From an uncultured Bacteroides sp. (GTDB lineage Bacteria > Bacteroidota > Bacteroidia > Bacteroidales > Bacteroidaceae), in assembly GCA_949289345.1 (NCBI GenBank), contig CASENS010000006.1, positions 1 to 64,000 on the forward strand: a stretch of DNA of 64,000 nucleotides. The letters run 5' to 3'. The position numbers and the translations under genes are program-made. The notes beneath the pieces were generated by a model. The model saw nothing but the letters and a program-made list of their open reading frames with translations, did no database searches and had not been told where the DNA came from. Positions 1-8,174 of this stretch are shown here, piece by piece. Within the stretch, counting starts at the first letter, position 1, and every line of letters starts with the position of its first letter.

Positions 1-51
1 CGTGATGAAGAAAAAGACAAATATGTACCACGAAAAGGCAGAAGGAGGTAA
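1..51 (+). CDS. 3' tail of an upstream gene, possibly a mobilisation protein
   Basis: Frame 1 is open from the first base and ends at the TAA at 49-51, giving a very basic C-terminus (RDEEKDKYVPRKGRRR). The next gene starts two bases later, and the purine-rich stretch at 40-48 inside this tail can act as its ribosome binding site, so the two are probably co-transcribed. A basic tail fits a DNA-binding or relaxase-type protein, but 16 residues cannot prove a family. Only the frame and the stop are seen; the function is a guess. Confidence 0.35.
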   Translation, partial: RDEEKDKYVPRKGRRR

Positions 52-53
52 CA

Positions 54-764
54 ATGGCAAAGAACAAACCGTTAAAGGATGAAGAATATGATTCCATTGA
101 TGAAATCCAGACTACACTGGATAGACATACGGACAAACTTAACCGGATAGAAGCCGGACTTGTTTCTATAAAGAGTGAAATTGCCTCTGTAAGTAAAACC
201 GGTGGCCACAATATGGATAGCAGTGGAGACAGACAGTTTATCCAGCTGAGGAATTTGTTCTATGATATATTAGATAAATTGAGCAAAGCATACGAGGAAC
301 TGAAAACCGGAAAGTCCGATGCCCAGACAGAAGAATTACTGGTTAAGATTGCCAATCTATGTACGGATATACAAAAAAACAGCCTTAACGCTGTTGCACT
401 GACAGCGGACACGAACAAGCAATATCTTAAGATTATCCCTTACATAGAACGAATGAACCGTATCCTTGATGTTGTAGCAGAACGGTATAACATGTCAAAA
501 GCACCGGTAAAACCTACTACCATTAAAGGCTGGATCCTTTGGGTCTTCAAGAGACTTTGGTCTTGGATTGACAGATATGTCGGATTCAGGTATATCAAGC
601 AATTCTGTATCCTTGTAGCCATTTTTATATGGGTAGTCAGCATCGTAACCTCATTCTTTATTTTACGTGAAAATCACAGGCTGAATGATATTGAACAGAA
701 GTATATTTTACTCCGTCAGAAATGTTTGAGACATGATAAAACTATGGATTATAGAAATGAATAA
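54..764 (+). CDS. Coiled-coil protein with a C-terminal membrane helix, unknown function
   Basis: A 236-residue protein that I do not recognise as a named family. Residues 1-145 are hydrophilic and heptad-rich (SIDEIQTTLDRHTDKLNRIE and onward), suggesting a coiled coil. A basic, tryptophan-rich linker (about 158-175) leads to one hydrophobic helix at about 183-204 (FCILVAIFIWVVSIVTSFFI) and a short charged tail. This layout suits a membrane-anchored cytoplasmic rod. The start is supported by an AGGAGG ribosome binding site at 42-47. It follows the basic-tailed gene at 1-51 by two bases, and such small membrane proteins are often found beside mobilisation genes in Bacteroidales elements; that link is inference. 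Confidence 0.7.
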   Translation: MAKNKPLKDEEYDSIDEIQTTLDRHTDKLNRIEAGLVSIKSEIASVSKTGGHNMDSSGDRQFIQLRNLFYDILDKLSKAYEELKTGKSDAQTEELLVKIANLCTDIQKNSLNAVALTADTNKQYLKIIPYIERMNRILDVVAERYNMSKAPVKPTTIKGWILWVFKRLWSWIDRYVGFRYIKQFCILVAIFIWVVSIVTSFFILRENHRLNDIEQKYILLRQKCLRHDKTMDYRNE

Positions 765-785
765 ACCTTAATATTTACAATATAT

Positions 786-830
786 GGCAGCAGATTAGAG
801 ATAGATTTAATTAAACTCTAATCTACTGCC
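786..830. terminator. Hairpin between convergent genes
   Basis: Arms 786-800 and 816-830 pair over 15 bases with one mismatch, around a 15-base AT-rich loop. The element lies between the end of the plus-strand gene at 764 and the end of the minus-strand immunity candidate at 907, so it probably ends transcription from both sides. There is no clear T-run after it. Confidence 0.6.
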
Positions 831-906
831 ATTTGTAAGAGCAAATAATCTTATCTGCACGTTTATGGCTACTTATTTTGACAATCTATTCATCAAAAAA
901 TAAGAA

Positions 907-1584
907 TTATATTATTGATATACTTTTGATATATTTATTTAAAGTTTCATCTGCTTTCAGATTGGTACAATTTTCAATAATCAGTTTATCAAGACTTAAT
1001 TTTCTGATTGTAGGTTCTAATGTACTAATACAATTACATGACTGTAAGAATAATGTTTTAAGTTTTGAACAATTATCAATTCCACTAATTGATACTATTT
1101 TCCCTCGTAAAATTCTCAAATATTCTAAGTTTATGACTTTATGCAAAAAGTACAAATTACATGTATCTACTTTTGTTAAAAATAAGAATTTAAGATTGTT
1201 TAATTCGTCCCAACCTGACATTTGCTTACAATATGTTGTTGATAACATTTCAATATGAGGAAATGCAGACAAATCTATAGGTAGATTGATTGTAGGTGCC
1301 CACCTAAGTTCTTTTAATTTTGTAAGACTATATATTCCTTCAATATTTGATAGTTTAGACAATGGAGCAATCCAATGTAATGTTGTTATAAAGTCATACT
1401 TTTTAAATAATTCAAAATCAATTTTCTGTTTTATTCCTTCTTCATTTCTAATTAAGACTCTGTTAATTCCATGTTTTTTTGCATATTCCAAGCCCTCTGA
1501 TAAATATGAAGAATCTATTGTTATGCCATTAAAATAGGCTGTATCGCTTAAATCTACTTTATATTTCACCATACTATAATTCAT
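907..1584 (-). CDS. Leucine-rich-repeat protein, candidate immunity protein for the adjacent Rhs toxin
   Basis: A 225-residue protein with no signal peptide. From about residue 70 it shows irregular leucine-rich repeats of 20-24 residues (LSNIEGIYSLTKLKELRW, LNNLKFLFLTKVDT, VINLEYLRILRGK, CSKLKTLFLQSC, LSLDKLIIENC). Its ATG overlaps the TGA of the Rhs toxin cassette in an ATGA junction (1581-1584), the usual tight coupling of toxin and immunity genes. By position it should neutralise the GIY-YIG-like toxin just upstream. The immunity role is inferred from position only. An alternative start is the second methionine, four codons in. The gene is AT-rich compared with the rhs core. Confidence 0.7.
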   Translation of the reverse strand: MNYSMVKYKVDLSDTAYFNGITIDSSYLSEGLEYAKKHGINRVLIRNEEGIKQKIDFELFKKYDFITTLHWIAPLSKLSNIEGIYSLTKLKELRWAPTINLPIDLSAFPHIEMLSTTYCKQMSGWDELNNLKFLFLTKVDTCNLYFLHKVINLEYLRILRGKIVSISGIDNCSKLKTLFLQSCNCISTLEPTIRKLSLDKLIIENCTNLKADETLNKYIKSISII

Positions 1585-2666
1585 TTTTTATATATATTTC
1601 TTCGTCTCTCCACATCCGCATTAAAATCAGCTTTTAGTTTATTTGCTAATTGTGTTGCTTCTGTTCGTAATGATGGATTAGCATTCCATGCTGTTTCACC
1701 ACTCAAATAAGTATTTAAATAATTTGGGGGTATGCTTCCATGTTCAAATCCTGCATCCCTCATAGCTTTATATTCTACCATTTTACCCAATTCATTATTA
1801 CCATGAGTACTTACATGAGCAGCACCTATTAATTTAGGATTTTGTACCTGCTTACTACGTGTAATAATAGATTTCTTCATGCGATTTATCTCACCCTTAC
1901 CAATATACATTTCACCACTTTCAAATCCAAACATATATGCACCTCCAGAACCCGCCAATGCAAATATATCATTCCACACATTAGTATCGTTGACATATGC
2001 ATAAATATTCGTAACGCCTCCTTCAAGTCTGATTGGATCCTGCGATATATATATCCCCATCTGTGGCGAGTAATATCTGAATCTGTTATATGCCAGTCCT
2101 GTTTCACGGTCAAAATATTGACCTTGAAATAAAAACGGGATCATACCAATATTTCCGGTTTCCTCCAATACGTTACCATCCATATCGAGCATTCTACTCC
2201 ATACTTCATTACCTTCCGGATCATAAGCCTGTGTTGGAGTGCCAAGATGGTCTGTCATTATGGAATAAGCCCTGCCTTCTTTTATCATGGCGACAGGTAC
2301 AAAAGATCTCTCGTCAAACAGCCAGAGGAGTCTTCCACTGTGTTCCTGTTCCATTTCCCAGTTACCGTCATTCCAGGAGTAAGTTCTATGCTGAATCCAT
2401 TGGTGCAAAGGCACATTTCTGTTCCACATCCAGCGTGTTATGGTCGTTCCGAAACTCTTGGAGAGCCTTCTTCCTAGAGCGTCGTATTCGAATGTCACTT
2501 CCTCTCCGTCAGGTCGTACCACCTTTGCCAGCGAGCCGTCAGCGTTCCACCTGTATTTCCAGTGTTCCTTCTTTCCGTCCAGCCATCTTCCCGTACCGAT
2601 GTATCGTTCTGTCAGGTTCCCGTCCTTGTCATACTTGCAGTGCCACTTTCCGTCCTGTTCCAGCCG
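1581..2666 (-). pseudogene. Displaced Rhs C-terminal cassette with a GIY-YIG-like nuclease toxin
   Basis: This is the last part of an Rhs protein without its own body. The frame opens after an in-frame TGA at 2667-2669. It reads through RHS-core sequence (DGKWHCKYDKDGNLTERYIG), the conserved end of the core (FRYYSPQMGIYISQDPIRLE) and then a unique tail of about 123 residues. The tail begins AYMFGFESGEMYIGKG with a downstream R and later EYKAMRD, matching the spacing of a GIY-YIG nuclease (Y, YIG, R, E). A possible start is the GTG at 2522 (313 residues), but no normal start keeps the whole core. The segment 2482-2661 matches the intact rhs at 4349-4528 in 178 of 180 bases. It is most likely a silent reservoir or remnant cassette, with the toxin reading frame itself still intact. 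Confidence 0.8.
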
Positions 2667-2679
2667 TCAGCCGCTGAGG

Positions 2680-2826
2680 TTACGGCGCAGCCTTGGCACC
2701 CATGTCGAACGCATTAACCGAAGGGGACACACTGGCGGCAGAGTTCGCCTTCGCGCCCTCCAATATCTCCTTCACCTGCGCCCCTACACCGACCTTCGGG
2801 TTAGCACTCACGCTCTCTAAATATCC
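2680..2826 (-). pseudogene. N-terminal remnant of a second rhs gene
   Basis: Read on the minus strand, about 48 codons (GYLESVSANPKVGVGAQ ... ASVSPSVNAFDMGAKAAP) line up with the N-terminus of the intact Rhs (GYFEQVSAQ ... GVSPSVNALDVGIKAA) before a TAA at 2680-2682. There is no in-frame ATG upstream. Together with the C-terminal cassette at 1581-2666, this shows that a full second rhs once stood here and lost its middle, with a joint of unclear origin at roughly 2662-2690. The homology is read by eye. Confidence 0.75.
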
Positions 2827-2848
2827 TATGTAACCATAATTCTTAATA

Positions 2849-3469
2849 TTATATTATTTCTCCAACCTCAAGAAATATTAAATTAGTATATTGCTTGTTT
2901 ATCAAATCATTTTTTACAGATTCTTTACAGAGTAATATTGGAGTATTGATGGGTCTAAAGAAATCATAATTTTCCACACGTGCAGATTCTATAAAAAGCC
3001 CCATATGAGGCTTTCTTTCTGAAGTCTTACGTTCAAATAAAGAGTATTCAGAAGCGCCTAATATTTCAGTGATACAAGGTTTCCCATTAATAACAGAGGA
3101 TTCGTATTTAACTGTACTGGTATCAAGTACTGGAATCTCAATGGGTGATATTAAGTGTACATAATCAACATCTTCTTCGGGTAACCATTTTAGCCGCTTT
3201 TTATCTTTTGAAATTATTTCCAATGGATTTTTATCCCATAATAGCTCTATATATGCTAAACCATTATATTTTGATATCAAATCTAATGCAATAGAACGTA
3301 AACATATAATATAAGAGCTATAGCAAAAATCAGAAATCATATTTCCCTTTGCAAGATAATTATCCCATGTAACCTTTATCCTTTTACCCATAGACACATC
3401 TTGTCCCATTTGTGCATGAATATGAGCATAACGAGAATCACTTATTGTTCTTATTTGATATATTTTCAT
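2849..3469 (-). CDS. Candidate immunity protein for the full-length Rhs
   Basis: A 206-residue soluble protein with no signal peptide or membrane helix. Its start overlaps the end of the full-length rhs by four bases, the arrangement expected of an immunity gene translated with its toxin. Visible features include KIYQIRTISDSRYAHIHAQM at the N-terminus and FFRPINTPILLCKES near the C-terminus, but I cannot place it in a known Imm family. The toxin domain it faces is also unclassified, so the pair could be new. It ends about 23 bases before the N-terminal remnant of the decayed second rhs, which suggests that toxin-immunity pairs have been stacked here one after another. Confidence 0.7.
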   Translation of the reverse strand: MKIYQIRTISDSRYAHIHAQMGQDVSMGKRIKVTWDNYLAKGNMISDFCYSSYIICLRSIALDLISKYNGLAYIELLWDKNPLEIISKDKKRLKWLPEEDVDYVHLISPIEIPVLDTSTVKYESSVINGKPCITEILGASEYSLFERKTSERKPHMGLFIESARVENYDFFRPINTPILLCKESVKNDLINKQYTNLIFLEVGEII

Positions 3470-6400
3470 TTTTGATAAATTTTCTTAGGTCTATATTTTT
3501 CAATGTCATAATCTTTAGCCATATGATCTCTAACCGCCAACACAGCTTCTACTGTTGGATTAGGAAGGCTGGTGACTCTTTGTATAAACACACTATTATA
3601 GTCCCCACCATTTCGTTTTGAAATATCCGAATTAGGATTATGAATTGCAACGTGGACATCATCTGGAATATTCCACATATTCGGCTCTTTTTTTGTACCC
3701 CTAATTCTTTTATCATTCGCTACAGTATTTGTCAAAATAGGAGCAGGACAAACAGTTGTGCCATCAACTCTCTTATATTTCCGAGGGTTATAAACTTGTC
3801 TTGGAGTTGTGTGATGTTTTGCTAATCCCCAACTATCAATCCACGTATTTGTGCTATCGACATACCCATATAGATTAAGTATTCCCCCACCAAGTCCAAT
3901 CGGATCTTGAGAGACATACATTCCCATCTTTGGCGAGTAGTACCTGAACCTATTGTATGCTAGCCCGATCTCACAGTCATAATACTGTCCCTGAAACAGG
4001 AACGGTACCATTCCTACGTTTCCAGTCTCTTCGATAACTTCGCCGTTCATGTCCAGCGTCCTGCTCCATACCTCGTTGCCTTCCGCGTCGTATGCCTCAG
4101 TAGGCGTGCCCAGATGGTCTGTCAGTATGGAATAGGCTTTGCCTTCCTTTATCATGGCGGCAGGCACGTAAGATTCCTCGTCGAAGAGCCATACCGTCAT
4201 GTCCCAGCGTTCCGCGTCCGTGTTCCACCTGTCCTCCATTATGGAGTATTCCCTGCGCTGCTTCCATTGGTGCAGCGGCACGTTGCCGTTCCACACCCAC
4301 CGCGTCACGGTCGTGCCGAAGCTCTTCGATAGCCTTCTGCCCAGCGCATCGTATTCGAATGTCACTTCCTCTCCGTCAGGTCGTACCACCTTTGCCAGCG
4401 AGCCGTCAGCGTTCCACCTGTATTTCCAGTGTTCCTTCTTTCCGTCCAGCCATCTTCCCGTACCGATGTATCGTTCTGTCAGATTTCCGTCCTTGTCATA
4501 CTTGCAGTGCCACTTTCCGTCCTGTTCCATTGCTCCTCCCTTCAGGAAGCGACGTACAGTGCAGTCCGGGTCGGGGTACAGGTTTCCCAGGCTGTCGCTC
4601 TTTCTCCACTGTTCCGTTCCGTCTCCGTACTCGGCATATTCCAGCTGTCCGTTCGGAGTGTACCCGTACCGTGTCGTTCCACGTCTACTGTCTTCCGTTG
4701 CGAGCAGTCGGTCAGCCTTACCCCAGCGGTAGCTGCGCATATGGCGTGTCTGCGCATCCTTTCTCGTGCGTGCGTCCACGAGGCGGCCAATATTGTCATA
4801 AACGAAACTTCGCATTACGCCTCCGGGCAGCATACGTTCTATTTCAAAGCCCAGTGTGTCGTAACTGTGCTGCGATTTCCACGGCATTTCACCGTTCCCG
4901 CTGCCGTCTCCGGCCCGAAACTCCATCAGTTCTCCGAAGTCGTTGCGTTTGTATTCCAGATTCGCCCCGAGCGTGCTCTGCAGGGACAGTATCTGTCCGG
5001 TCTTGTCATAGGTGCGTGTGATTGTCTCACCGTCAGCCATTTCCATTACAGGTAGTCCTAGTGCGTTGTATGCGAACTCCACGCGGCTTTCACCCCGTGT
5101 GGCTTCCATTAGCCTTCCCGATATTCCATACCGGTAGGTTTGGTCTGGTTCATCCGTGGTTACATACGACACCCTTGTTACCCTAGATGCGTTATCATAT
5201 TCGTATTCCCGTACGATCTCGCTCGGCAACTTTTCACTGGTTACACGTCCGGCTATGTCACGCTGGTATATCCTTATTCCCCGGTCAAACCCTGTTTCCC
5301 GAATTACGTTGCCCACGTCGTCAAGGTCGAACTCATAGTATTGCATCCGCTCGTTTATCACGTGGCGCAACCGTTCTTCCCTGTCATAATGGAAACCCAC
5401 CACGCCCCGGCTGTCCCTGCGGTGTGTCAGCTTCCACATGCCCGAGTAGGTGTATTCCACCTTCTGCAGGTCGTCCCGGTATTCCAGCAGGTTGTCTATT
5501 CCGTCATATCTCAGGTGTATGTGCTTCCCGTCAAAATCCTCCACCTCTGTCACGCGTCCTATGGCATCATAGCGTCTTGTCTGTACTGCTCTCTTAGGAT
5601 TTGTCACCTGCGTGCAGCGTCCCAGTCCGTCATAGCGGTAGCTTGAGGTGTTGCCTCGGCTGTCAGATACCAGTATTAAGTTTTTCTCCTCATCGTAAGA
5701 CAGTGTTGTAACCTTTCCATACGGATCTGTAATGTGTTTAAGCAGACCTTCGTTGTATTCTATGATTGTACAGGCTCCTTCAGGATTCTTACGTTTAGTT
5801 ATATTACCCTTTTTATCATACACGAATTTCCATGTACCACCGTCAGCTGTAGTTATGCTTGCAGGTCTGTTACGTAATGTTTCTTTATGAAAATATTCGG
5901 CTGATACGCTTCCACCGCCGGATTCTGCAAAGTCTGTACAGTTGCCCCATTGGTCATATTTGTACAGATTGTTGTTGCCGGCAGGATCTGTTTTTTGAAG
6001 CAGTTTCCTGTCCGAATCATACTTCCAGCGGTATTCGCCACCATTTGCATCTATTTTGAGGTACACCAGACCATCTTGGTGGTGATATATTGTCAGTTTG
6101 TCATAACTGTCAAGAACTTCCGTCACCCCATCCTTATATTTTAGTTTATGGTCGTATATTCCTCCGCTACCCCAAGTATGAATACATTTGGAACCAATAT
6201 GTTTCCCATCATATTCAAAATGCCATTCAAGACCGTTTCTCCATGTCTCCTTTACTATTAGCCGCCCCTCATATTCATACCGCATGGCATCGCCCACGGC
6301 ATTACGCTGGCATGTCATGTTTCCCTCCGCATCGTATTCATAGGATGCAAGGATTATTTCTTCTCCCTTGTTTTCAGGGTGGGGGCCTTTTATTTCCAGA

Positions 6401-7884
6401 ATGCGTCCGTTACGCTCGTCGCATTCCACTGTAAGCTTTCTTCCCGCACTGTCGGTAATTTCTTTCAGGTTTCCTTTACCATTGTACCCGAACCTTATGG
6501 AGAATCCGTTTGTATCCGACACGCTCTCCAGCAGATGTACGGTGTCGTATTCTTTCTGGGTGAAGCGGTAGTATAGGTCTTCGTCCATATCCCAGATGCA
6601 GTAGCCTTCCTTTTCCTTTCTGGCTTCCTTGCGTTCTGCACGGATGAACGAGGGCTTCTTCTCTGTCGGTATCGGGAAAGCCACAGGTATTCCATCGGAC
6701 ATGCGTAAGGTAAGTAAGCCGTCCTCCACCACAATACCCATATCGTATGTATGATGCCATCCATTGCCAAGCGGCCCCTGATAGTCGCTTCGGCTGTACC
6801 AGGTACGTTCCCAAGAGAGAGGAATCGGGCCGTCCAGCCAGAAGTCCTCCTCATCAGTGAAGAATGTGCCGCTTGCCACGTCCACTGGGTGCCCGGTTAC
6901 GGTACAGATGGTCTTATGCAGCATATTCTTTAGTTTTCCGCTCTTTATTTTTTCGTTGACCATGTCATGCAAACGCTTAGCAGCGTTTGCATTTTTCTTT
7001 TTGTAAAGCCTTCCAAAAGCACCCATACATTTCTTCGCAAGTGCATCCACTGGGTTTAGCGGTATAGGTACAGGATTGGTCAGAATTGGTTTTGCCAATG
7101 GAATTGGATTGATAATCCCTGTGGGAAGAAATTGACCGGTTACTTTATGCACGCTTGGAATACCCAAATCATTACAGTCAAGATGCAAGTGTGCACCTCC
7201 TCCTGAGAGAGGTAAACCATCTGCAAGCACAGTCAGACTTCCCATAAACGCATGACCATTGTTTTTAGGTATAGGGCGTGAAGGAATAGCGAATCCAGCT
7301 CCCATCGGAACATGAGGAATACTTCTTGTTGCAGTTGATGCTACAGCACGAGGAAGAAAATCTCCAATTTTGACAGTCGCTCCAATTTTGCTTACAGCCA
7401 TATTTATGCCTAGCTGCTTAATGTCACGAATTTTAGATTCATCGGCAGTCTCTGATTCATTTTTCGGCGGAAGCAATTTGGGTACTATATATGTCGCTAT
7501 GGATACTGCAAGAAAATCTTGCGGCTTTAGCAGCATCCCGGCATAAGGATGTGGCATAGGAACAACCGGAGAAGGAGGCATTGTTACCAGATGTATATCT
7601 ATGCCAATTACTGGATCAAGTTGTTTGGCTATTGGAAGACAAGCTTGTCCTTTGATGCCAAGCGCACCTATTACCGGAAGAATTGTCGCTTCCGCTACGT
7701 TGTCAGGAAGACTGCCTATGGCAGTCGCTGCTTTTATACCTACATCCAACGCATTAACAGAAGGAGAAACCCCAGACTCGGCATTTTCTGATGCGCTGTC
7801 AGTCACATCCGAAAATTGGGCACCAACTGTTGACTCTAGCTGTGCGCTGACTTGTTCAAAGTAACCATCTTCTCTTAATGACAT
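3466..7884 (-). CDS. Full-length Rhs effector with PAAR-like N-terminus and unclassified C-terminal toxin
   Basis: A 1472-residue Rhs protein, taking the ATG at 7884 (MSLREDGYFEQ). A longer reading from 7956 would overlap the upstream gene and adds no conserved sequence. Residues about 30-320 form a PAAR-like, glycine/proline-rich region (TMPPSPVVPMPHPYAGM; PKNNGHAFMGSLTVLADGLP) that should sit on the VgrG tip. A DUF6531-type segment follows at about 328-380 (GHPVDVASGTFF, WERTWYSRSDYQGPLGNGWH), then many YD/RHS repeats that build the toxin-enclosing shell. The core ends with RYYSPKMGMYVSQDPIGLGG, the conserved site next to which Rhs tails are typically cleaved. The last 117 residues are the variable toxin (KHHTTPRQVYNPRKYK ... 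MWNIPDDVHVAIHNP), whose H-rich motif recalls small nucleases but gives no confident family. It is delivered by T6SS; immunity is presumably the overlapping 2849-3469 gene. Confidence 0.9.
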   Translation of the reverse strand: MSLREDGYFEQVSAQLESTVGAQFSDVTDSASENAESGVSPSVNALDVGIKAATAIGSLPDNVAEATILPVIGALGIKGQACLPIAKQLDPVIGIDIHLVTMPPSPVVPMPHPYAGMLLKPQDFLAVSIATYIVPKLLPPKNESETADESKIRDIKQLGINMAVSKIGATVKIGDFLPRAVASTATRSIPHVPMGAGFAIPSRPIPKNNGHAFMGSLTVLADGLPLSGGGAHLHLDCNDLGIPSVHKVTGQFLPTGIINPIPLAKPILTNPVPIPLNPVDALAKKCMGAFGRLYKKKNANAAKRLHDMVNEKIKSGKLKNMLHKTICTVTGHPVDVASGTFFTDEEDFWLDGPIPLSWERTWYSRSDYQGPLGNGWHHTYDMGIVVEDGLLTLRMSDGIPVAFPIPTEKKPSFIRAERKEARKEKEGYCIWDMDEDLYYRFTQKEYDTVHLLESVSDTNGFSIRFGYNGKGNLKEITDSAGRKLTVECDERNGRILEIKGPHPENKGEEIILASYEYDAEGNMTCQRNAVGDAMRYEYEGRLIVKETWRNGLEWHFEYDGKHIGSKCIHTWGSGGIYDHKLKYKDGVTEVLDSYDKLTIYHHQDGLVYLKIDANGGEYRWKYDSDRKLLQKTDPAGNNNLYKYDQWGNCTDFAESGGGSVSAEYFHKETLRNRPASITTADGGTWKFVYDKKGNITKRKNPEGACTIIEYNEGLLKHITDPYGKVTTLSYDEEKNLILVSDSRGNTSSYRYDGLGRCTQVTNPKRAVQTRRYDAIGRVTEVEDFDGKHIHLRYDGIDNLLEYRDDLQKVEYTYSGMWKLTHRRDSRGVVGFHYDREERLRHVINERMQYYEFDLDDVGNVIRETGFDRGIRIYQRDIAGRVTSEKLPSEIVREYEYDNASRVTRVSYVTTDEPDQTYRYGISGRLMEATRGESRVEFAYNALGLPVMEMADGETITRTYDKTGQILSLQSTLGANLEYKRNDFGELMEFRAGDGSGNGEMPWKSQHSYDTLGFEIERMLPGGVMRSFVYDNIGRLVDARTRKDAQTRHMRSYRWGKADRLLATEDSRRGTTRYGYTPNGQLEYAEYGDGTEQWRKSDSLGNLYPDPDCTVRRFLKGGAMEQDGKWHCKYDKDGNLTERYIGTGRWLDGKKEHWKYRWNADGSLAKVVRPDGEEVTFEYDALGRRLSKSFGTTVTRWVWNGNVPLHQWKQRREYSIMEDRWNTDAERWDMTVWLFDEESYVPAAMIKEGKAYSILTDHLGTPTEAYDAEGNEVWSRTLDMNGEVIEETGNVGMVPFLFQGQYYDCEIGLAYNRFRYYSPKMGMYVSQDPIGLGGGILNLYGYVDSTNTWIDSWGLAKHHTTPRQVYNPRKYKRVDGTTVCPAPILTNTVANDKRIRGTKKEPNMWNIPDDVHVAIHNPNSDISKRNGGDYNSVFIQRVTSLPNPTVEAVLAVRDHMAKDYDIEKYRPKKIYQK

Positions 7885-7889
7885 AGTAG

Positions 7890-8174
7890 TTAATATGTAT
7901 GAAAATAGATGATAAATAATATAATTATTATAACAACCAATATAACTGCATTCCAAAAACGATAAGCAGTTGGTCCCAAAAGATCAAGCCAATAATATCC
8001 GACCCAACTTTTAGGTTCATAGGTCCATTTCCAGTTTAAAATATTGCCAATCAGCAAAAAAACAAAGACTCCGATAAAAACTAAAAAGGCAATATCATGG
8101 TTCTTGTCAAAAAAAACGGATATTTTTTCTGAAAGTCCTCCCATAAAATTCTGTATATCATTGTCCTGGTTCAT
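7890..8174 (-). CDS. Small two-helix membrane protein, Imm17-like
   Basis: A 94-residue protein with two hydrophobic helices, about 29-46 (AFLVFIGVFVFLLIGNIL) and about 73-91 (FWNAVILVVIIIILFIIYF), joined by a short loop containing NWKWTYEPKSW. The NWKW motif after the first helix and the overall layout resemble the Imm17 family of small membrane immunity proteins found in Bacteroidetes; I give this as a resemblance, not an assignment. It overlaps the TPR gene by 17 bases and ends 5 bases before the rhs start, so it is translated within the effector operon. It could protect the membrane, or help the Rhs N-terminal region fold or load. Confidence 0.7.
   Translation of the reverse strand: MNQDNDIQNFMGGLSEKISVFFDKNHDIAFLVFIGVFVFLLIGNILNWKWTYEPKSWVGYYWLDLLGPTAYRFWNAVILVVIIIILFIIYFHTY

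Noticed and set aside
4359..5055. Long plus-strand open frames opposite the rhs gene
   Set aside because: They mirror the codon bias of the rhs core on the other strand, have Ser/Arg/Pro-rich compositions and no family features.
7885..7956. An N-terminal extension of 24 residues on the Rhs protein
   Set aside because: It overlaps the coding end of the two-helix membrane protein, and homology with the second rhs remnant begins only after the ATG at 7884.
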